Assembly (NCBI RefSeq): GCF_900155655.1
Contig: NZ_LT706987.1
Location: 1,991,325 to 2,055,324, forward strand
DNA length: 64,000 nucleotides
Source of the DNA: Prevotella ihumii
GTDB lineage: Bacteria > Bacteroidota > Bacteroidia > Bacteroidales > Bacteroidaceae
Direction of reading: 5' to 3'
Of this stretch, positions 1 to 7,735 are shown piece by piece. A program made the position numbers and the translations under genes. Position 1 is the stretch's first letter; each line of letters starts with the position of its first letter. A model generated the notes under the pieces. The model was not told the DNA's origin. It ran no database searches and worked only from the letters and a program-made list of their open reading frames with translations.

Positions 1-50
1 GGTCCGACTGGTCCGACTGGTCTGACTGGTCTGACGACCGATTTGGTTTA
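1..50. repeat. GTCNGAC 9-bp array, right part, with terminal motif
   Basis: Four units of the 9-bp repeat (GTCCGACTG, GTCCGACTG, GTCTGACTG, GTCTGACGA) run into the motif GACCGATTTGGTTTA. The same junction closes the long inverted repeat at 46124-46237, so this is probably the right arm of a second such element cut by the window edge. The 120 bases that follow, to the end of the first gene, show nothing I can identify. Confidence 0.8.
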
Positions 51-170
51 AGGGCTTAATTGCGGATTTGAGGATAACCATTTTCTAAACGTGCAAAGTT
101 TTTGTTTGAAATTTGCTCGTTATCGTTGGAAAAATATAGTAAACCGTTATAACAGTCGTATATTTATGTA

Positions 171-569
171 TCAATCACTATTTGGCGTTGCGTCTTGGTG
201 TTGTTGCGAATTGTTTTCCCATTCTTCCCACTCCTTCATTGCCTCTTTCCAATCTGTAGTTTGGTCTGTGGCTACCGTTTCTTGCTGTTGGTCAGCTTGG
301 TCGCGTGCTTTGTCTCTTGCTCGTTTGGCTTTTAAGTTTTCTATGGTAGCCTCGTCAAGTATCTGTATTGCACCTCTGTTGATGGCATCTGCCAATTCGG
401 CTTCGCCAAAGGCTTTCCCTGGCTCGTTAAAGTCGGAGATGTTAAATTCATAACCTACTCTTAAGTCGTGTCTTACAAGTTTTTGTTTGGCTCTGTTGCC
501 TGCGTTTTTAAGGCGCAAGAGCTTTGCTATTTCTTTTATTTCTTTGTCCGAAAACTTTGTTCTTCCCAT
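171..569 (-). CDS. hypothetical protein, last gene of the folK/TPR operon
   Basis: I do not recognise this 132-residue protein. It has no signal peptide or membrane segment. The first half is basic and mixed, with KFSDKEIKEIAKLLRL near the start; the second half (about 80-125) is strongly charged and rich in K, R, E, D and Q, and probably helical or coiled. Its ATG lies 34 bases inside the end of the TPR gene in another frame, which suggests translational coupling in one operon with the TPR and folK-like genes. A 34-base overlap is unusual and the start could lie a few codons later. Real coding is likely because the frame is uninterrupted and follows the operon direction; function is unknown. 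Confidence 0.6.
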   Translation of the reverse strand: MGRTKFSDKEIKEIAKLLRLKNAGNRAKQKLVRHDLRVGYEFNISDFNEPGKAFGEAELADAINRGAIQILDEATIENLKAKRARDKARDQADQQQETVATDQTTDWKEAMKEWEEWENNSQQHQDATPNSD

Positions 570-1375
570 CTTATATTTTTGTTGTGTGCTGTGTTTGATT
601 GTGTTTGTTGGTTGTTTTCCTTTTGCGGTTGCTGGGTTTCTATGGGTGGAAACTGCTCAAGGATAATCGAGTCTAAGGGTATCTCTATGGTGTGTTGCCG
701 TATGCTATCCTCGCGTGCTTTGGCAAGAGCTATGCTGTCAGCCCTTAGTTTCTCGTCTATTTTGGCTTGACATCCTGCGCGCATCTTTGTTGCCTGTGCC
801 CATCGTGCCTCTACATTGTCTACGTTTCTATATTTTTGATAGAAGAGTTGAGCTGCTGCAAAATAGTTGCGTGCCATTTCCCATTTTTCTGCAAACATAT
901 AACACAGTCCGAGCCGATAGTTTATTTCTGCTTTTTCACGGTCGTAACACAGTGCGAGTGCAAATTCGTAGTGTGGCGTTGCCTCTTTGTATTGTTGCAT
1001 AAGAAAGTGGCTCTCGGCTGCCGCAAAGTGATATACCGAGCGTTCGTGAGGTGCCAATACAGCAAGTGCAGGTAAGGCTTCGTCTAAGTATTGCGCTGCC
1101 TTTTTGTATTCCCACTCGTGATAGTAGCACAATCCGATGTATGCCCTAAATCTTTCGTTCAGTTTGTATTGCTTGTCCAAGCGTTGGAAGATAAGCAATG
1201 CTTCGTGATACTTTGCCGACGTGAAATATTCTATCGCCTTGTCTAATAACACAGGGTCGGGGTCTTGCTGTTGTGCCCTTATTGGCAACGCTGTACTAAG
1301 GAGCATCGCCAACGCTATGAGCCCTTTTCTTAGTTTATGGCATCCACACGATGCGTTTAATTTGTTGTTTGCCAT
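536..1375 (-). CDS. secreted or periplasmic tetratricopeptide-repeat protein
   Basis: A 279-residue protein. A basic stretch (KLRKGLIALAML) followed by a hydrophobic segment ending near ALPIRAQQQ is a signal peptide, so the mature protein should be in the periplasm or attached to the envelope. Residues about 40-200 form a series of TPR-like helical pairs, for example YFTSAKYHEALLIFQRLDK and YEFALALCYDREKAEINYRLGLCY. The tail is Q/N rich. TPR domains bind other proteins; no enzymatic motif is visible. The start lies 41 bases inside the 3' end of the folK-like frame, and the 3' end overlaps the next gene, so the three are one operon. The partner cannot be named from sequence. Confidence 0.8.
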   Translation of the reverse strand: MANNKLNASCGCHKLRKGLIALAMLLSTALPIRAQQQDPDPVLLDKAIEYFTSAKYHEALLIFQRLDKQYKLNERFRAYIGLCYYHEWEYKKAAQYLDEALPALAVLAPHERSVYHFAAAESHFLMQQYKEATPHYEFALALCYDREKAEINYRLGLCYMFAEKWEMARNYFAAAQLFYQKYRNVDNVEARWAQATKMRAGCQAKIDEKLRADSIALAKAREDSIRQHTIEIPLDSIILEQFPPIETQQPQKENNQQTQSNTAHNKNIRWEEQSFRTKK

Positions 1376-1664
1376 ACCTTATTATATCTATATCAATGAT
1401 TACTCGCCCTTGTTGGTGGTTTTGGTGCGAGTCTCCCATCTCGTGTTCAATGCTTTTGAGTTGGCGTGTGAGTTGTTCCAAGGATATAGCTTCATTCATT
1501 GTCGCCAAGCAATTGAGATACTTGTCCGACACCACCCCCACAGGTTCTGTCCATTGTTCGTTAGTGAACGCAATGTGTGGAAACAATAGTTTCAGTCTGT
1601 TTTTTGCCTCACTAATGTTTCTTTGTTGATTGATATTTGCGCCCAAGGATAATACTATTTCCAT
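1335..1664 (-). CDS. folK: short HPPK-like protein (dihydropterin pyrophosphokinase family)
   Basis: The frame runs back to 1745 but I place the start at 1664, where the HPPK first strand begins (MEIVLSLGANI). This gives 109 residues against about 150-160 for E. coli FolK. Family marks are LSLGAN at the start, EP around residue 40, and near the C-terminus GRVIIDIDIIRYG, matching the HPPK pattern R-x-x-D-x-D-x-x-x-Y that holds the magnesium-binding aspartates. HPPK transfers pyrophosphate from ATP to 6-hydroxymethyl-dihydropterin in folate synthesis. The central loop region is reduced, so activity is not certain. A consensus promoter lies only 10 bases upstream of this ATG, leaving almost no leader. 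Confidence 0.7.
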   Translation of the reverse strand: MEIVLSLGANINQQRNISEAKNRLKLLFPHIAFTNEQWTEPVGVVSDKYLNCLATMNEAISLEQLTRQLKSIEHEMGDSHQNHQQGRVIIDIDIIRYGKQQIKRIVWMP

Positions 1665-1674
1665 AATCTGTTTG

Positions 1675-1706
1675 CAAAGATAATTGGAAGTGGGCAGAAA
1701 TCCAAA
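1675..1706 (-). promoter_or_regulatory. Bacteroidetes-type promoter for the folK-like operon
   Basis: On the minus strand TATCTTTG (1682-1675) is a perfect TAnnTTTG -7 box, with TTTG (1706-1703) 20 bp upstream. The predicted transcript would start about 5 bases before the ATG at 1664. Confidence 0.65.
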
Positions 1707-1835
1707 ACATTGTTTGGAATATTTTCTTCCGAACAACCCCAACAACGACTGCCCAAACCACTGATACGCTGCCTTTGAGCGTTAAAAGACTGTAAAAAAC
1801 AACCAACAAGTGGAGCAAAGGACGTAGAATTTGCG

Positions 1836-1843
1836 TAAATTTG
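1836..1843 (+). promoter_or_regulatory. -7 box before the DUF4230 pair
   Basis: TAAATTTG matches TAnnTTTG, 24 bases before the ATG at 1868. No clear TTTG is seen at the expected distance upstream, so this is weaker than the other promoters here. Confidence 0.35.
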
Positions 1844-1867
1844 TAGAAAAGACAAACAGAAAAAGGT

Positions 1868-2536
1868 ATGAAACAACTACTCTTCTTCGCCCTTCTTCTG
1901 CTCGCCCTATCTACAGCGTGCACCAAGAAGAGCCCCACACCCACACAAGCCCAAACCATAGATACACTGCCAATGGTGGTAATGCGCATACAGCAAGCCT
2001 CACGCCTATACACAGCCGAATATCGTATTCATAAAATCGTAACCCACACCGACAAAGTATCGATTAAGGCTGCCTTTCTGAAGAAGGATTTCAGCATCAA
2101 TCTGCCTGCCACCGACCGCCGTGTAGCTATACCGATGGACGCCACTGTAAAGGCATACGTCGACTTCACCCATTTTACCGCTCACAACGTGCACATCGAT
2201 GGTGAACGCATTACCATTACTCTGCCCAATCCGCGGATAGTGCTCACCCAAACGAAGATAAACCACAAGGAGGTGAAACAGTTTGTAGACCTTACCCGAA
2301 GTCGTTTTACCGATGAGGAACTAACAAGTTATGAACGCCAAGGGCGCAAGCAAATTATAGCCTCCTTGAGTCAAATGCCTATCATAGAAGATGCCCAACG
2401 AAGTGCTGCCCGACAGCTCGTCCCGATGCTCCAAAGCCTTGGATATAAGGAGGAAAACATCACTATAACATTTAATGAAACCGCATCGCAAAACAACATA
2501 CTAAGATATTTGGAGGTGAAAAATGGAAACAAATAA
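1868..2536 (+). CDS. DUF4230 family lipoprotein
   Basis: A 222-residue protein with an N-terminal lipoprotein signal: hydrophobic FFALLLLALS followed by a lipobox ending TACT, cysteine at 18. The rest matches the DUF4230 pattern: an early SRLYTAEYRIHK strand, a middle section ending in ITITLPNPRIVLTQTKINH, then a helical segment with a tyrosine/glutamine-rich stretch and a C-terminal QSLGYKEENITITF strand. The molecular role of the family is unknown. The gene overlaps its paralogue downstream by 14 bases, so the two are translated together; the partner keeps an N-terminal membrane anchor instead of a lipid anchor. This suggests an envelope pair, but that is inference. Confidence 0.8.
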   Translation: MKQLLFFALLLLALSTACTKKSPTPTQAQTIDTLPMVVMRIQQASRLYTAEYRIHKIVTHTDKVSIKAAFLKKDFSINLPATDRRVAIPMDATVKAYVDFTHFTAHNVHIDGERITITLPNPRIVLTQTKINHKEVKQFVDLTRSRFTDEELTSYERQGRKQIIASLSQMPIIEDAQRSAARQLVPMLQSLGYKEENITITFNETASQNNILRYLEVKNGNK

Positions 2537-3176
2537 CAACAATACGCCCACACCCAAAAGCGAAAACCCCTTAGTGAGCATTGTCAAACTGTTGAGTCGC
2601 ACTACGCTCACCATCATCGGCATTGTTTTCGTCCTCGTCATTGGCGGGGTAATGGCATTGCGCTATATGAATAAGGAGAACACCCTAACCATAGAAACCA
2701 ACAAGGCGATAGACATTACGCCCCAACAGATACAAAGTATTCAGGAGATAGGGCAGTGGGAATTTCTTTCCATCAGCGACGAAGAAATGGTAGATACGAT
2801 GAGGAATAGTTTTCTCAAAGATGGTCATCTCACACGCATCTACTACGGCACACTGCGCATTGGTATCGACTTGCATCAGGCTAAACCCAAATGGCTGCGA
2901 GTAGAAAACGACACCATCGTGGTGGCAACGTTGCCCAAAATACAACTCTTAGACCGCAACTTTATAGACGAGGCACGCACCACATCGTTCTATGAGGTGG
3001 GCGAATGGACAGCCCAAGACCGCGAAGCCCTATACAATCGTGCTTATCGCAAGATGATGGTGCGCTGCGTTACGCCCCAAAACATCGCCACAGCCCAGCA
3101 AACCGCCAAGGAACAATTCACCAAAATGTTCCAAGCTATGGGCTATCGCAATGTGAGGGTAGAGTTTGAAAAGTAA
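2523..3176 (+). CDS. DUF4230 family membrane-anchored protein
   Basis: A 217-residue paralogue of the preceding lipoprotein. It has a short cytoplasmic N-terminus rich in N, T and P, one membrane segment at about 28-46 (TLTIIGIVFVLVIGGVMAL), and an outside domain. The domain shows the DUF4230 signature around GTLRIGIDLHQAKPKWLRVENDTIVVATLPKIQLLD, then a helical part and the terminal MGYRNVRVEFEK strand. Function unknown. The ATG overlaps the stop region of the upstream gene by 14 bases, which fits translational coupling. A C10 run and a GTCNGAC array follow the stop codon. Confidence 0.8.
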   Translation: METNNNNTPTPKSENPLVSIVKLLSRTTLTIIGIVFVLVIGGVMALRYMNKENTLTIETNKAIDITPQQIQSIQEIGQWEFLSISDEEMVDTMRNSFLKDGHLTRIYYGTLRIGIDLHQAKPKWLRVENDTIVVATLPKIQLLDRNFIDEARTTSFYEVGEWTAQDREALYNRAYRKMMVRCVTPQNIATAQQTAKEQFTKMFQAMGYRNVRVEFEK

Positions 3177-3243
3177 GGTTCTACGGCCTCCCCCGCCCCC
3201 CCCCCACCCCCTCCGTTGGGCACCCTTGGCACGCTGTGGTTTT

Positions 3244-3315
3244 GTCGGACAAGTCGGACCCGTCGGACCCGTCTGACCCGTCCGACTCGTCCGACCCGTC
3301 CGACTCGTCTGACCA
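3244..3315. repeat. GTCNGAC 9-bp array, 8 units
   Basis: Eight head-to-tail 9-mers. The first three have the core GTCGGAC, the later ones GTCTGAC or GTCCGAC, so the array is close to its own reverse complement. The left flank, read as its reverse complement, is GTCCGACAAAACCACAG, a flank also seen next to the arrays at 27640 and, in variants, at 7515 and 17200. A run of ten C lies at 3196-3205. Confidence 0.85.
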
Positions 3316-3344
3316 ATAGCCCAAAACTGTCCCAACATAGCATT

Positions 3345-3384
3345 TAAAAACCCCACACTGCAATCCAAAGACGCTGTGTGGGGT
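3345..3384 (-). terminator. rho-independent terminator of tnaA
   Basis: Read on the minus strand, ACCCCACAC and GTGTGGGGT form a 9-bp stem with a 17-base loop, followed directly by a run of T. It lies 27 bases after the tnaA stop codon. Confidence 0.75.
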
Positions 3385-3410
3385 AAAATGTATATAAACG
3401 ACGGAAAATA

Positions 3411-4787
3411 TTATCCTAATCTCTTAAGTTTTACGGTGAAGTGGCGCATCAGCGGAGCTTCCCATTCTATTTCAAGACCACGTGTGATAGTGGTACGGCG
3501 GTCGAGCACATTCTTCAATGCAGCCGCAATCACGTCCATGTGGTTATCGGTATATACACGACGAGGAATACAAAGGCGAACGAGGTCGAGACCACCGAAA
3601 CGATTTTCACGTGTTACAGGGTCACGGTCGGCAAGCATATAACCTATTTCGCACGCACGAATACCTGCTTCAAGATAGATTTCGCACGTAAGAGTTTGTG
3701 CAGGGAACTCCTCTTTTGGAATACAATCCACTACCTTACTTGCATCTACAAAGATAGCGTGACCACCTGCAGGACGCTGGTAAGGAATGCCATACTCGTC
3801 AAGTTTCTTTGCCAAATATTCCACTTGGTGGATACGTGTTTGCAACATATCAAACTCTGTGTTCTCGTCCAATCCCACTGCCAATGCGTTAAGGTCGCGA
3901 CCATTCATACCACCGTATGTGATATAGCCTTCGAAAGGAATACAGAAGAGCTTAGCTCCTTCAAACCACTCCTTGTTGTTGGTAGCGATGAAGCCACCCA
4001 TATTTACGATACCGTCTTTCTTTGCCGACATCGTCATTGCATCAGCCTCGGCATACATTTCGAGTGCTATCTCCTTGATAGTCTTGTCCGCATAACCTTC
4101 CTCACGTGTCTTAATGAAGTAAGCATTTTCGGCAAAGCGAGCAGAGTCCATCACCACAGGCACACCATACTTATGGCAAAGTGCAGTGGTCTCCTTGATG
4201 TTTTTCATACTAACAGGCTGACCGCCAACCGTGTTGTTGGTAACGGTAAGCACCATGAAAGGCACGTTGCCCTTGTTTTCTTCCAACACTTTCTCCAACT
4301 TCTTCAAGCACACATTGCCTTTGAATGGCACTTCCAATTGGGTATTCTTTGCATCGTCTGTTGTTACGTCAATAGCTTTTGCCTTACGACTTTCGATGTG
4401 CCCCTTAGTGGTATCAAAGTGAGCGTTACCAGGAATTACCATTCCTTCCTTCACTAACAATGAGAACAGCACATTCTCGGCTGCACGTCCTTGGTGTGTA
4501 GGGATAACATACTTCATGCCAAAGATGCGCTTCACTACACTTTCAAACTTATAGAACGATGATGCACCTGCATAACTTTCGTCGCCCAACATCATTGCCG
4601 ACCATTGGCGGTCAGACATTGCGCCTGTGCCCGAGTCGGTGAGAAGGTCGATATATACCTGCTCCGACTTTAGTTGAAATACATTATAGTGAGCCTCTTT
4701 CAGCCATTGTTCACGTTCTTCACGTGTGCTTTTACGAATGGGTTCTACCATCTTAATCTTCCACGATTCTGCAAAAGGTAATTCCAT
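3411..4787 (-). CDS. tnaA: tryptophanase
   Basis: A 458-residue PLP enzyme, close to the 471 of E. coli TnaA. It splits L-tryptophan to indole, pyruvate and ammonia in the cytoplasm. Family marks are the N-terminal PFAESWKIKMVEPI, the LLTDSGTGAMSDRQWSAMM block, PTHQGRAAENVLF (cofactor phosphate site), NNTVGGQPVSM, and MTMSAKKDGIVNMGG, in which the lysine of SAKKD carries PLP. It stands alone between its own promoter and terminator. I see no TnaC-like leader peptide or downstream permease, so the E. coli mode of tryptophan-induced antitermination is not evident. Very confident in the identity. Confidence 0.97.
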   Translation of the reverse strand: MELPFAESWKIKMVEPIRKSTREEREQWLKEAHYNVFQLKSEQVYIDLLTDSGTGAMSDRQWSAMMLGDESYAGASSFYKFESVVKRIFGMKYVIPTHQGRAAENVLFSLLVKEGMVIPGNAHFDTTKGHIESRKAKAIDVTTDDAKNTQLEVPFKGNVCLKKLEKVLEENKGNVPFMVLTVTNNTVGGQPVSMKNIKETTALCHKYGVPVVMDSARFAENAYFIKTREEGYADKTIKEIALEMYAEADAMTMSAKKDGIVNMGGFIATNNKEWFEGAKLFCIPFEGYITYGGMNGRDLNALAVGLDENTEFDMLQTRIHQVEYLAKKLDEYGIPYQRPAGGHAIFVDASKVVDCIPKEEFPAQTLTCEIYLEAGIRACEIGYMLADRDPVTRENRFGGLDLVRLCIPRRVYTDNHMDVIAAALKNVLDRRTTITRGLEIEWEAPLMRHFTVKLKRLG

Positions 4788-4858
4788 ATTTTCTTCTTTT
4801 AAGTGTTAATGTTATAATAATTTAGTTCAAGCTTTTTCTGCCTGTTTAGTTGCAATCG

Positions 4859-4890
4859 CAAAGATAAGAAGAAAGTTTGTAAGTGGCAAA
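4859..4890 (-). promoter_or_regulatory. Bacteroidetes-type promoter of tnaA
   Basis: On the minus strand TATCTTTG (4866-4859) is a perfect -7 box, with TTTG (4890-4887) 20 bp upstream. It leaves a leader of about 65 bases before the tnaA ATG. Confidence 0.65.
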
Positions 4891-4993
4891 TATGTTTTAG
4901 TGAAAAATTGTTATTTAAAAGCTTATTCAATTTTATCGAATAAATCGAATTCATCAAACTTGTTCGATTTGTCCGACTTGCCTGAAAGGTCTA

Positions 4994-5094
4994 CACTTTG
5001 CCGTGCCAAACATATATATTTTAGGTTGCAAAACATCAACTTTGGCAGTGTCAAACATATATGTTTTAGGGGGTAAAACATATATGTTTTGGAA
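4994..5094. repeat. two tandem ~45-bp repeats carrying AAACATATATGTTTT palindromes
   Basis: Two copies of a unit that starts ACTTTGCCGTGCCAAACAT or ACTTTGGCAGTGTCAAACAT and ends in (G)TAAAACAT or GCAAAACAT. The second contains the palindrome AAACATATATGTTT twice. Related palindromes occur at 57069-57151. A degenerate pair of GTCNGAC-like units lies just before, near 4963-4985. The rest of the 559-base gap between tnaA and the TetR gene holds the two promoters and no gene I can support. Confidence 0.7.
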
Positions 5095-5261
5095 CGCTTT
5101 TACAAATCATTGTGAGTCAGTAAGTTATGATGATGAAAAGCCAACGTTTGCCTATAACACCTATTGTCCTATTCTTCCTCTTGCCCAATTTTCCACCACT
5201 AAAATCCCCTAAACGAACAGAAGGGAAAAGAGAAGATAATCTGTCTAAAATATAAGAATTA

Positions 5262-5293
5262 TTTGGCGGTTTACCAATTTTTATCTACTTTTG
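5262..5293 (+). promoter_or_regulatory. Bacteroidetes-type promoter of the TetR-fabG-rlu operon
   Basis: TTTG (5262-5265), 20 bp, then TACTTTTG (5286-5293). The start codon at 5347 is preceded by AAAGGAG, a good Shine-Dalgarno sequence, uncommon in this phylum. Confidence 0.65.
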
Positions 5294-5346
5294 CACATAG
5301 CATTTATGATGTGCAATTTAATCAAATAACGACAAAGGAGATTTAA

Positions 5347-5967
5347 ATGTCCATTTCAAAAACAAGACAAAAGCTAATAGATGTGGCAAGGCAACTCTTT
5401 GCTAAAAAAGGCATTGCCAATACCACAATGAACGATATAGCCGAGGCATCGGGCAAGGGCAGACGCACGCTCTACACCTATTTTAAAAGCAAAGACGATG
5501 TGTATTATGCGGTGATAGAGTGCGAGTTGGAGCGATTGTCCGACAAATTGGACGAGGTGGCAATGAAGAAAATTCCACCCCACGAGAAAATCATCGAGCT
5601 CATTTACACCCACCTTAGTATGATAAAAGAAACGGTGATGAGAAACGGAAACCTCAGAGCCGAATTTTTTAGAAACATCTGGATGGTGGAGCGAGTTCGC
5701 AAAAACTTTGACGAAGACGAAATAGAACTCTTCCGCAATGTGTACCGCGAGGCTAAGGACAATGGTGATTTTGACATCGACAGCGTGGAACTCGTGGCAG
5801 ACATCACCCACTATTGCATCAAAGGATTGGAAGTGCCGTTCATCTATGGACGATTGGGACACGGACTAACCGAAGAAACCAGCCGACCATTGGTGGCAAA
5901 GGTGGTGTACGGAGCTTTGGGCAACAAACTGCACAAGCCGTATGCCGAAACCAAAGAAGAGCCATAA
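5347..5967 (+). CDS. TetR/AcrR family transcriptional regulator
   Basis: A 206-residue protein. The N-terminal domain (about 8-55) is a typical TetR helix-turn-helix: KTRQKLIDVARQLFAKKGIANTTMNDIAEASGKGRRTLYTYFKSKDDVYYAV in segments, with the recognition helix around GRRTLYTYF. The C-terminal ligand domain is mostly helical. Such proteins bind operator DNA as dimers and release it when a small ligand binds. It lies 41 bases upstream of fabG in the same direction, so it may control this lipid-related operon, including itself; that link is inference. An AAAGGAG sequence 8 bases before the ATG supports the chosen start. Confidence 0.9.
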   Translation: MSISKTRQKLIDVARQLFAKKGIANTTMNDIAEASGKGRRTLYTYFKSKDDVYYAVIECELERLSDKLDEVAMKKIPPHEKIIELIYTHLSMIKETVMRNGNLRAEFFRNIWMVERVRKNFDEDEIELFRNVYREAKDNGDFDIDSVELVADITHYCIKGLEVPFIYGRLGHGLTEETSRPLVAKVVYGALGNKLHKPYAETKEEP

Positions 5968-6008
5968 CGAAATATCAATAATATATATACATAAAACAAA
6001 AGAAGAAA

Positions 6009-6755
6009 ATGGGATTATTATCAGGAAAGACAGCACTCATCACAGGTGCTGCACGTGGTATCGGAAAAGCTATCGCAGTGAAGTTTGCACAAGAAGGTGC
6101 TAACATCGCATTTACCGACCTCGTAATCGACGAAAACGGACAGGCTACAGAAAAAGAAATAGAAGCATACGGCGTAAAATGTAAGGGTTATGCAAGCAAC
6201 GCTGCCGACTTTGCACAGTCGGAAGAGGTTGTAAAGCAGGTGAAAGAAGAGTTTGGCGCAATAGATATTCTTATCAACAACGCTGGTATAACAAAGGACG
6301 GACTGATGCTTCGTATGACTGAGGCACAGTGGGATGCAGTGATTGGTGTCAACCTCAAGAGTGCGTTCAACTTTATTCACGCCTGTGTGCCTGTTATGAT
6401 GCGTCAGCGTGGCGGCAGCATTATCAATATGGCAAGTGTTGTGGGTGTACACGGCAACGCTGGTCAAGCCAACTATGCTGCATCTAAGGCAGGTATGATA
6501 GCTTTGGCTAAGAGTGTGGCACAGGAAATGGGTCCTAAGGGTATCCGTGCTAACGCTATTGCTCCTGGTTTTATCGATACCGCAATGACACAACAACTTT
6601 CTGAAGACATTCGCAAGGAATGGACTTCTAAAATTCCATTGCGCCGTGGCGGTACAACAGAAGACATTGCTAACACAGCCCTCTTCCTCGCTTCCGACCT
6701 CTCAAGCTATGTGTCTGGTCAGGTAATTCAGGTTGATGGCGGTATGAATATGTAA
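6009..6755 (+). CDS. fabG: 3-oxoacyl-[acyl-carrier-protein] reductase
   Basis: A 248-residue short-chain dehydrogenase that reduces 3-oxoacyl-ACP with NADPH in fatty-acid elongation. The cofactor motif TGAARGIG is at 12-19, NNAG at 90-93, and the catalytic set is Asn114, Ser143, Tyr156 and Lys160 (NYAASK). The C-terminus ends SGQVIQVDGGMNM, as is usual for FabG. The length equals that of known FabG proteins. It follows a TetR regulator and is followed within 8 bases by a pseudouridine synthase gene. Some SDR enzymes of similar sequence act on other substrates, but the overall match to FabG is strong. Confidence 0.93.
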   Translation: MGLLSGKTALITGAARGIGKAIAVKFAQEGANIAFTDLVIDENGQATEKEIEAYGVKCKGYASNAADFAQSEEVVKQVKEEFGAIDILINNAGITKDGLMLRMTEAQWDAVIGVNLKSAFNFIHACVPVMMRQRGGSIINMASVVGVHGNAGQANYAASKAGMIALAKSVAQEMGPKGIRANAIAPGFIDTAMTQQLSEDIRKEWTSKIPLRRGGTTEDIANTALFLASDLSSYVSGQVIQVDGGMNM

Positions 6756-6763
6756 TAGCAACA

Positions 6764-7432
6764 ATGCAGGTAATCTACGAAGACAACCATATCATCATCG
6801 TTTACAAAGAGAGCGGTGAGATAGTGCAGGGTGACAAGTCGGGCGACCGTCCGCTTTCCGATGATGTGAAAGCGTGGATAAAGGAAAAATATGCTAAACC
6901 TGGGAATGTGTTCCTCGGTGTGGCACATCGCTTGGATCGTCCTGTGGCTGGACTCGTAGTATTTGCAAAAACCTCTAAAGCCCTCTCCCGACTGAACGAT
7001 ATGTTTCGAAAGGGAGAGGTGCATAAAACTTATTGGGCAATGGTGCAAAACCCACCACACGAGCCCGAAGCCTTGCTTACCGATTGGATTGTGCGCAACG
7101 AACGACAAAATAAGTCGTATGCCTACGACCACGAGGTGGCGAACGCTAAAAAGTCGATGCTGCGTTATCGCACCATTGGCGCAACAGACCGCTACACCTT
7201 ATTAGAAATAGAACTGCTTACGGGGCGTCATCATCAGATACGTTGCCAATTGGCAAACATTGGTTGTCCTATCAAAGGCGACTTGAAATATGGCGCACGT
7301 CGTTCTAATCCCGATGGCAGCATATCGCTCGTTAGCCATCGTGTAGCCTTTATTCACCCTGTATCTAAAGAAAAGATAGACATAACCTCGCCCCTGCCTA
7401 TGGATAGGGTGTGGGATAGCTTTAGAGAATAG
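6764..7432 (+). CDS. RluA-family pseudouridine synthase without S4 domain
   Basis: A 222-residue protein that should convert particular uridines in rRNA or tRNA to pseudouridine. The catalytic motif HRLDRPVAG is at 55-63 with the nucleophilic aspartate at 58; the family usually has HRLDxxTSG, so the PVAG variant is slightly unusual. A second family block, LLTGRHHQIRCQLANIGCPIKGD, follows near 155-180. The N-terminal S4 RNA-binding domain of RluC and RluD is absent, as in RluA and TruC. The gene begins 8 bases after fabG and is probably cotranscribed. The target site cannot be told from sequence. Confidence 0.9.
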   Translation: MQVIYEDNHIIIVYKESGEIVQGDKSGDRPLSDDVKAWIKEKYAKPGNVFLGVAHRLDRPVAGLVVFAKTSKALSRLNDMFRKGEVHKTYWAMVQNPPHEPEALLTDWIVRNERQNKSYAYDHEVANAKKSMLRYRTIGATDRYTLLEIELLTGRHHQIRCQLANIGCPIKGDLKYGARRSNPDGSISLVSHRVAFIHPVSKEKIDITSPLPMDRVWDSFRE

Positions 7433-7514
7433 GCGACACCGAGCGCCCCCCCTGTTGGGGCTACTCATTATACACATCTACATATCTGCTGAGGTTTAGT
7501 GAATTAATAGTTTA

Positions 7515-7575
7515 GTCTGACCAGTCTGACCAGTCCGACCAGTCCGACCAGTCCGACCCGTCCGACTTGTCTGAC
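7515..7575. repeat. GTCNGAC 9-bp array, 7 units
   Basis: Seven units, flanked by TAGTTTA on the left and AAACTATAG on the right, which are complementary and would extend a hairpin. The 303-base gap from 7433 to 7735 also holds four copies of an AACTCCT motif at about 7607-7646 (related to GGAGTTAA repeats at 27390-27485) and the promoter of the next gene. Confidence 0.85.
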
Positions 7576-7698
7576 AAAACTATAGTTGGTCAAGGCGATG
7601 GCTTTAACTCCTCTTAACTCCTAAAAAAATAACTCCTCCTAACTCCTTATTAAATGTAAAATCGCTCACACTTTTACGGCAATATCATTTTTTTTCGC

Positions 7699-7706
7699 TA
7701 ACTTTG
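7699..7706 (+). promoter_or_regulatory. -7 box before the envelope operon
   Basis: TAACTTTG matches TAnnTTTG, 29 bases before the ATG at 7736. The -33 region is not clear. Confidence 0.45.
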
Positions 7707-7735
7707 CGCTGTTTATATGCATAAATAACAAACGA

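Noticed and set aside
3441..4457. Plus-strand frame of 338 codons
   Set aside because: It lies entirely antisense to tnaA, whose frame, promoter and terminator are all clear; biased codons of the real gene keep the opposite frame open.
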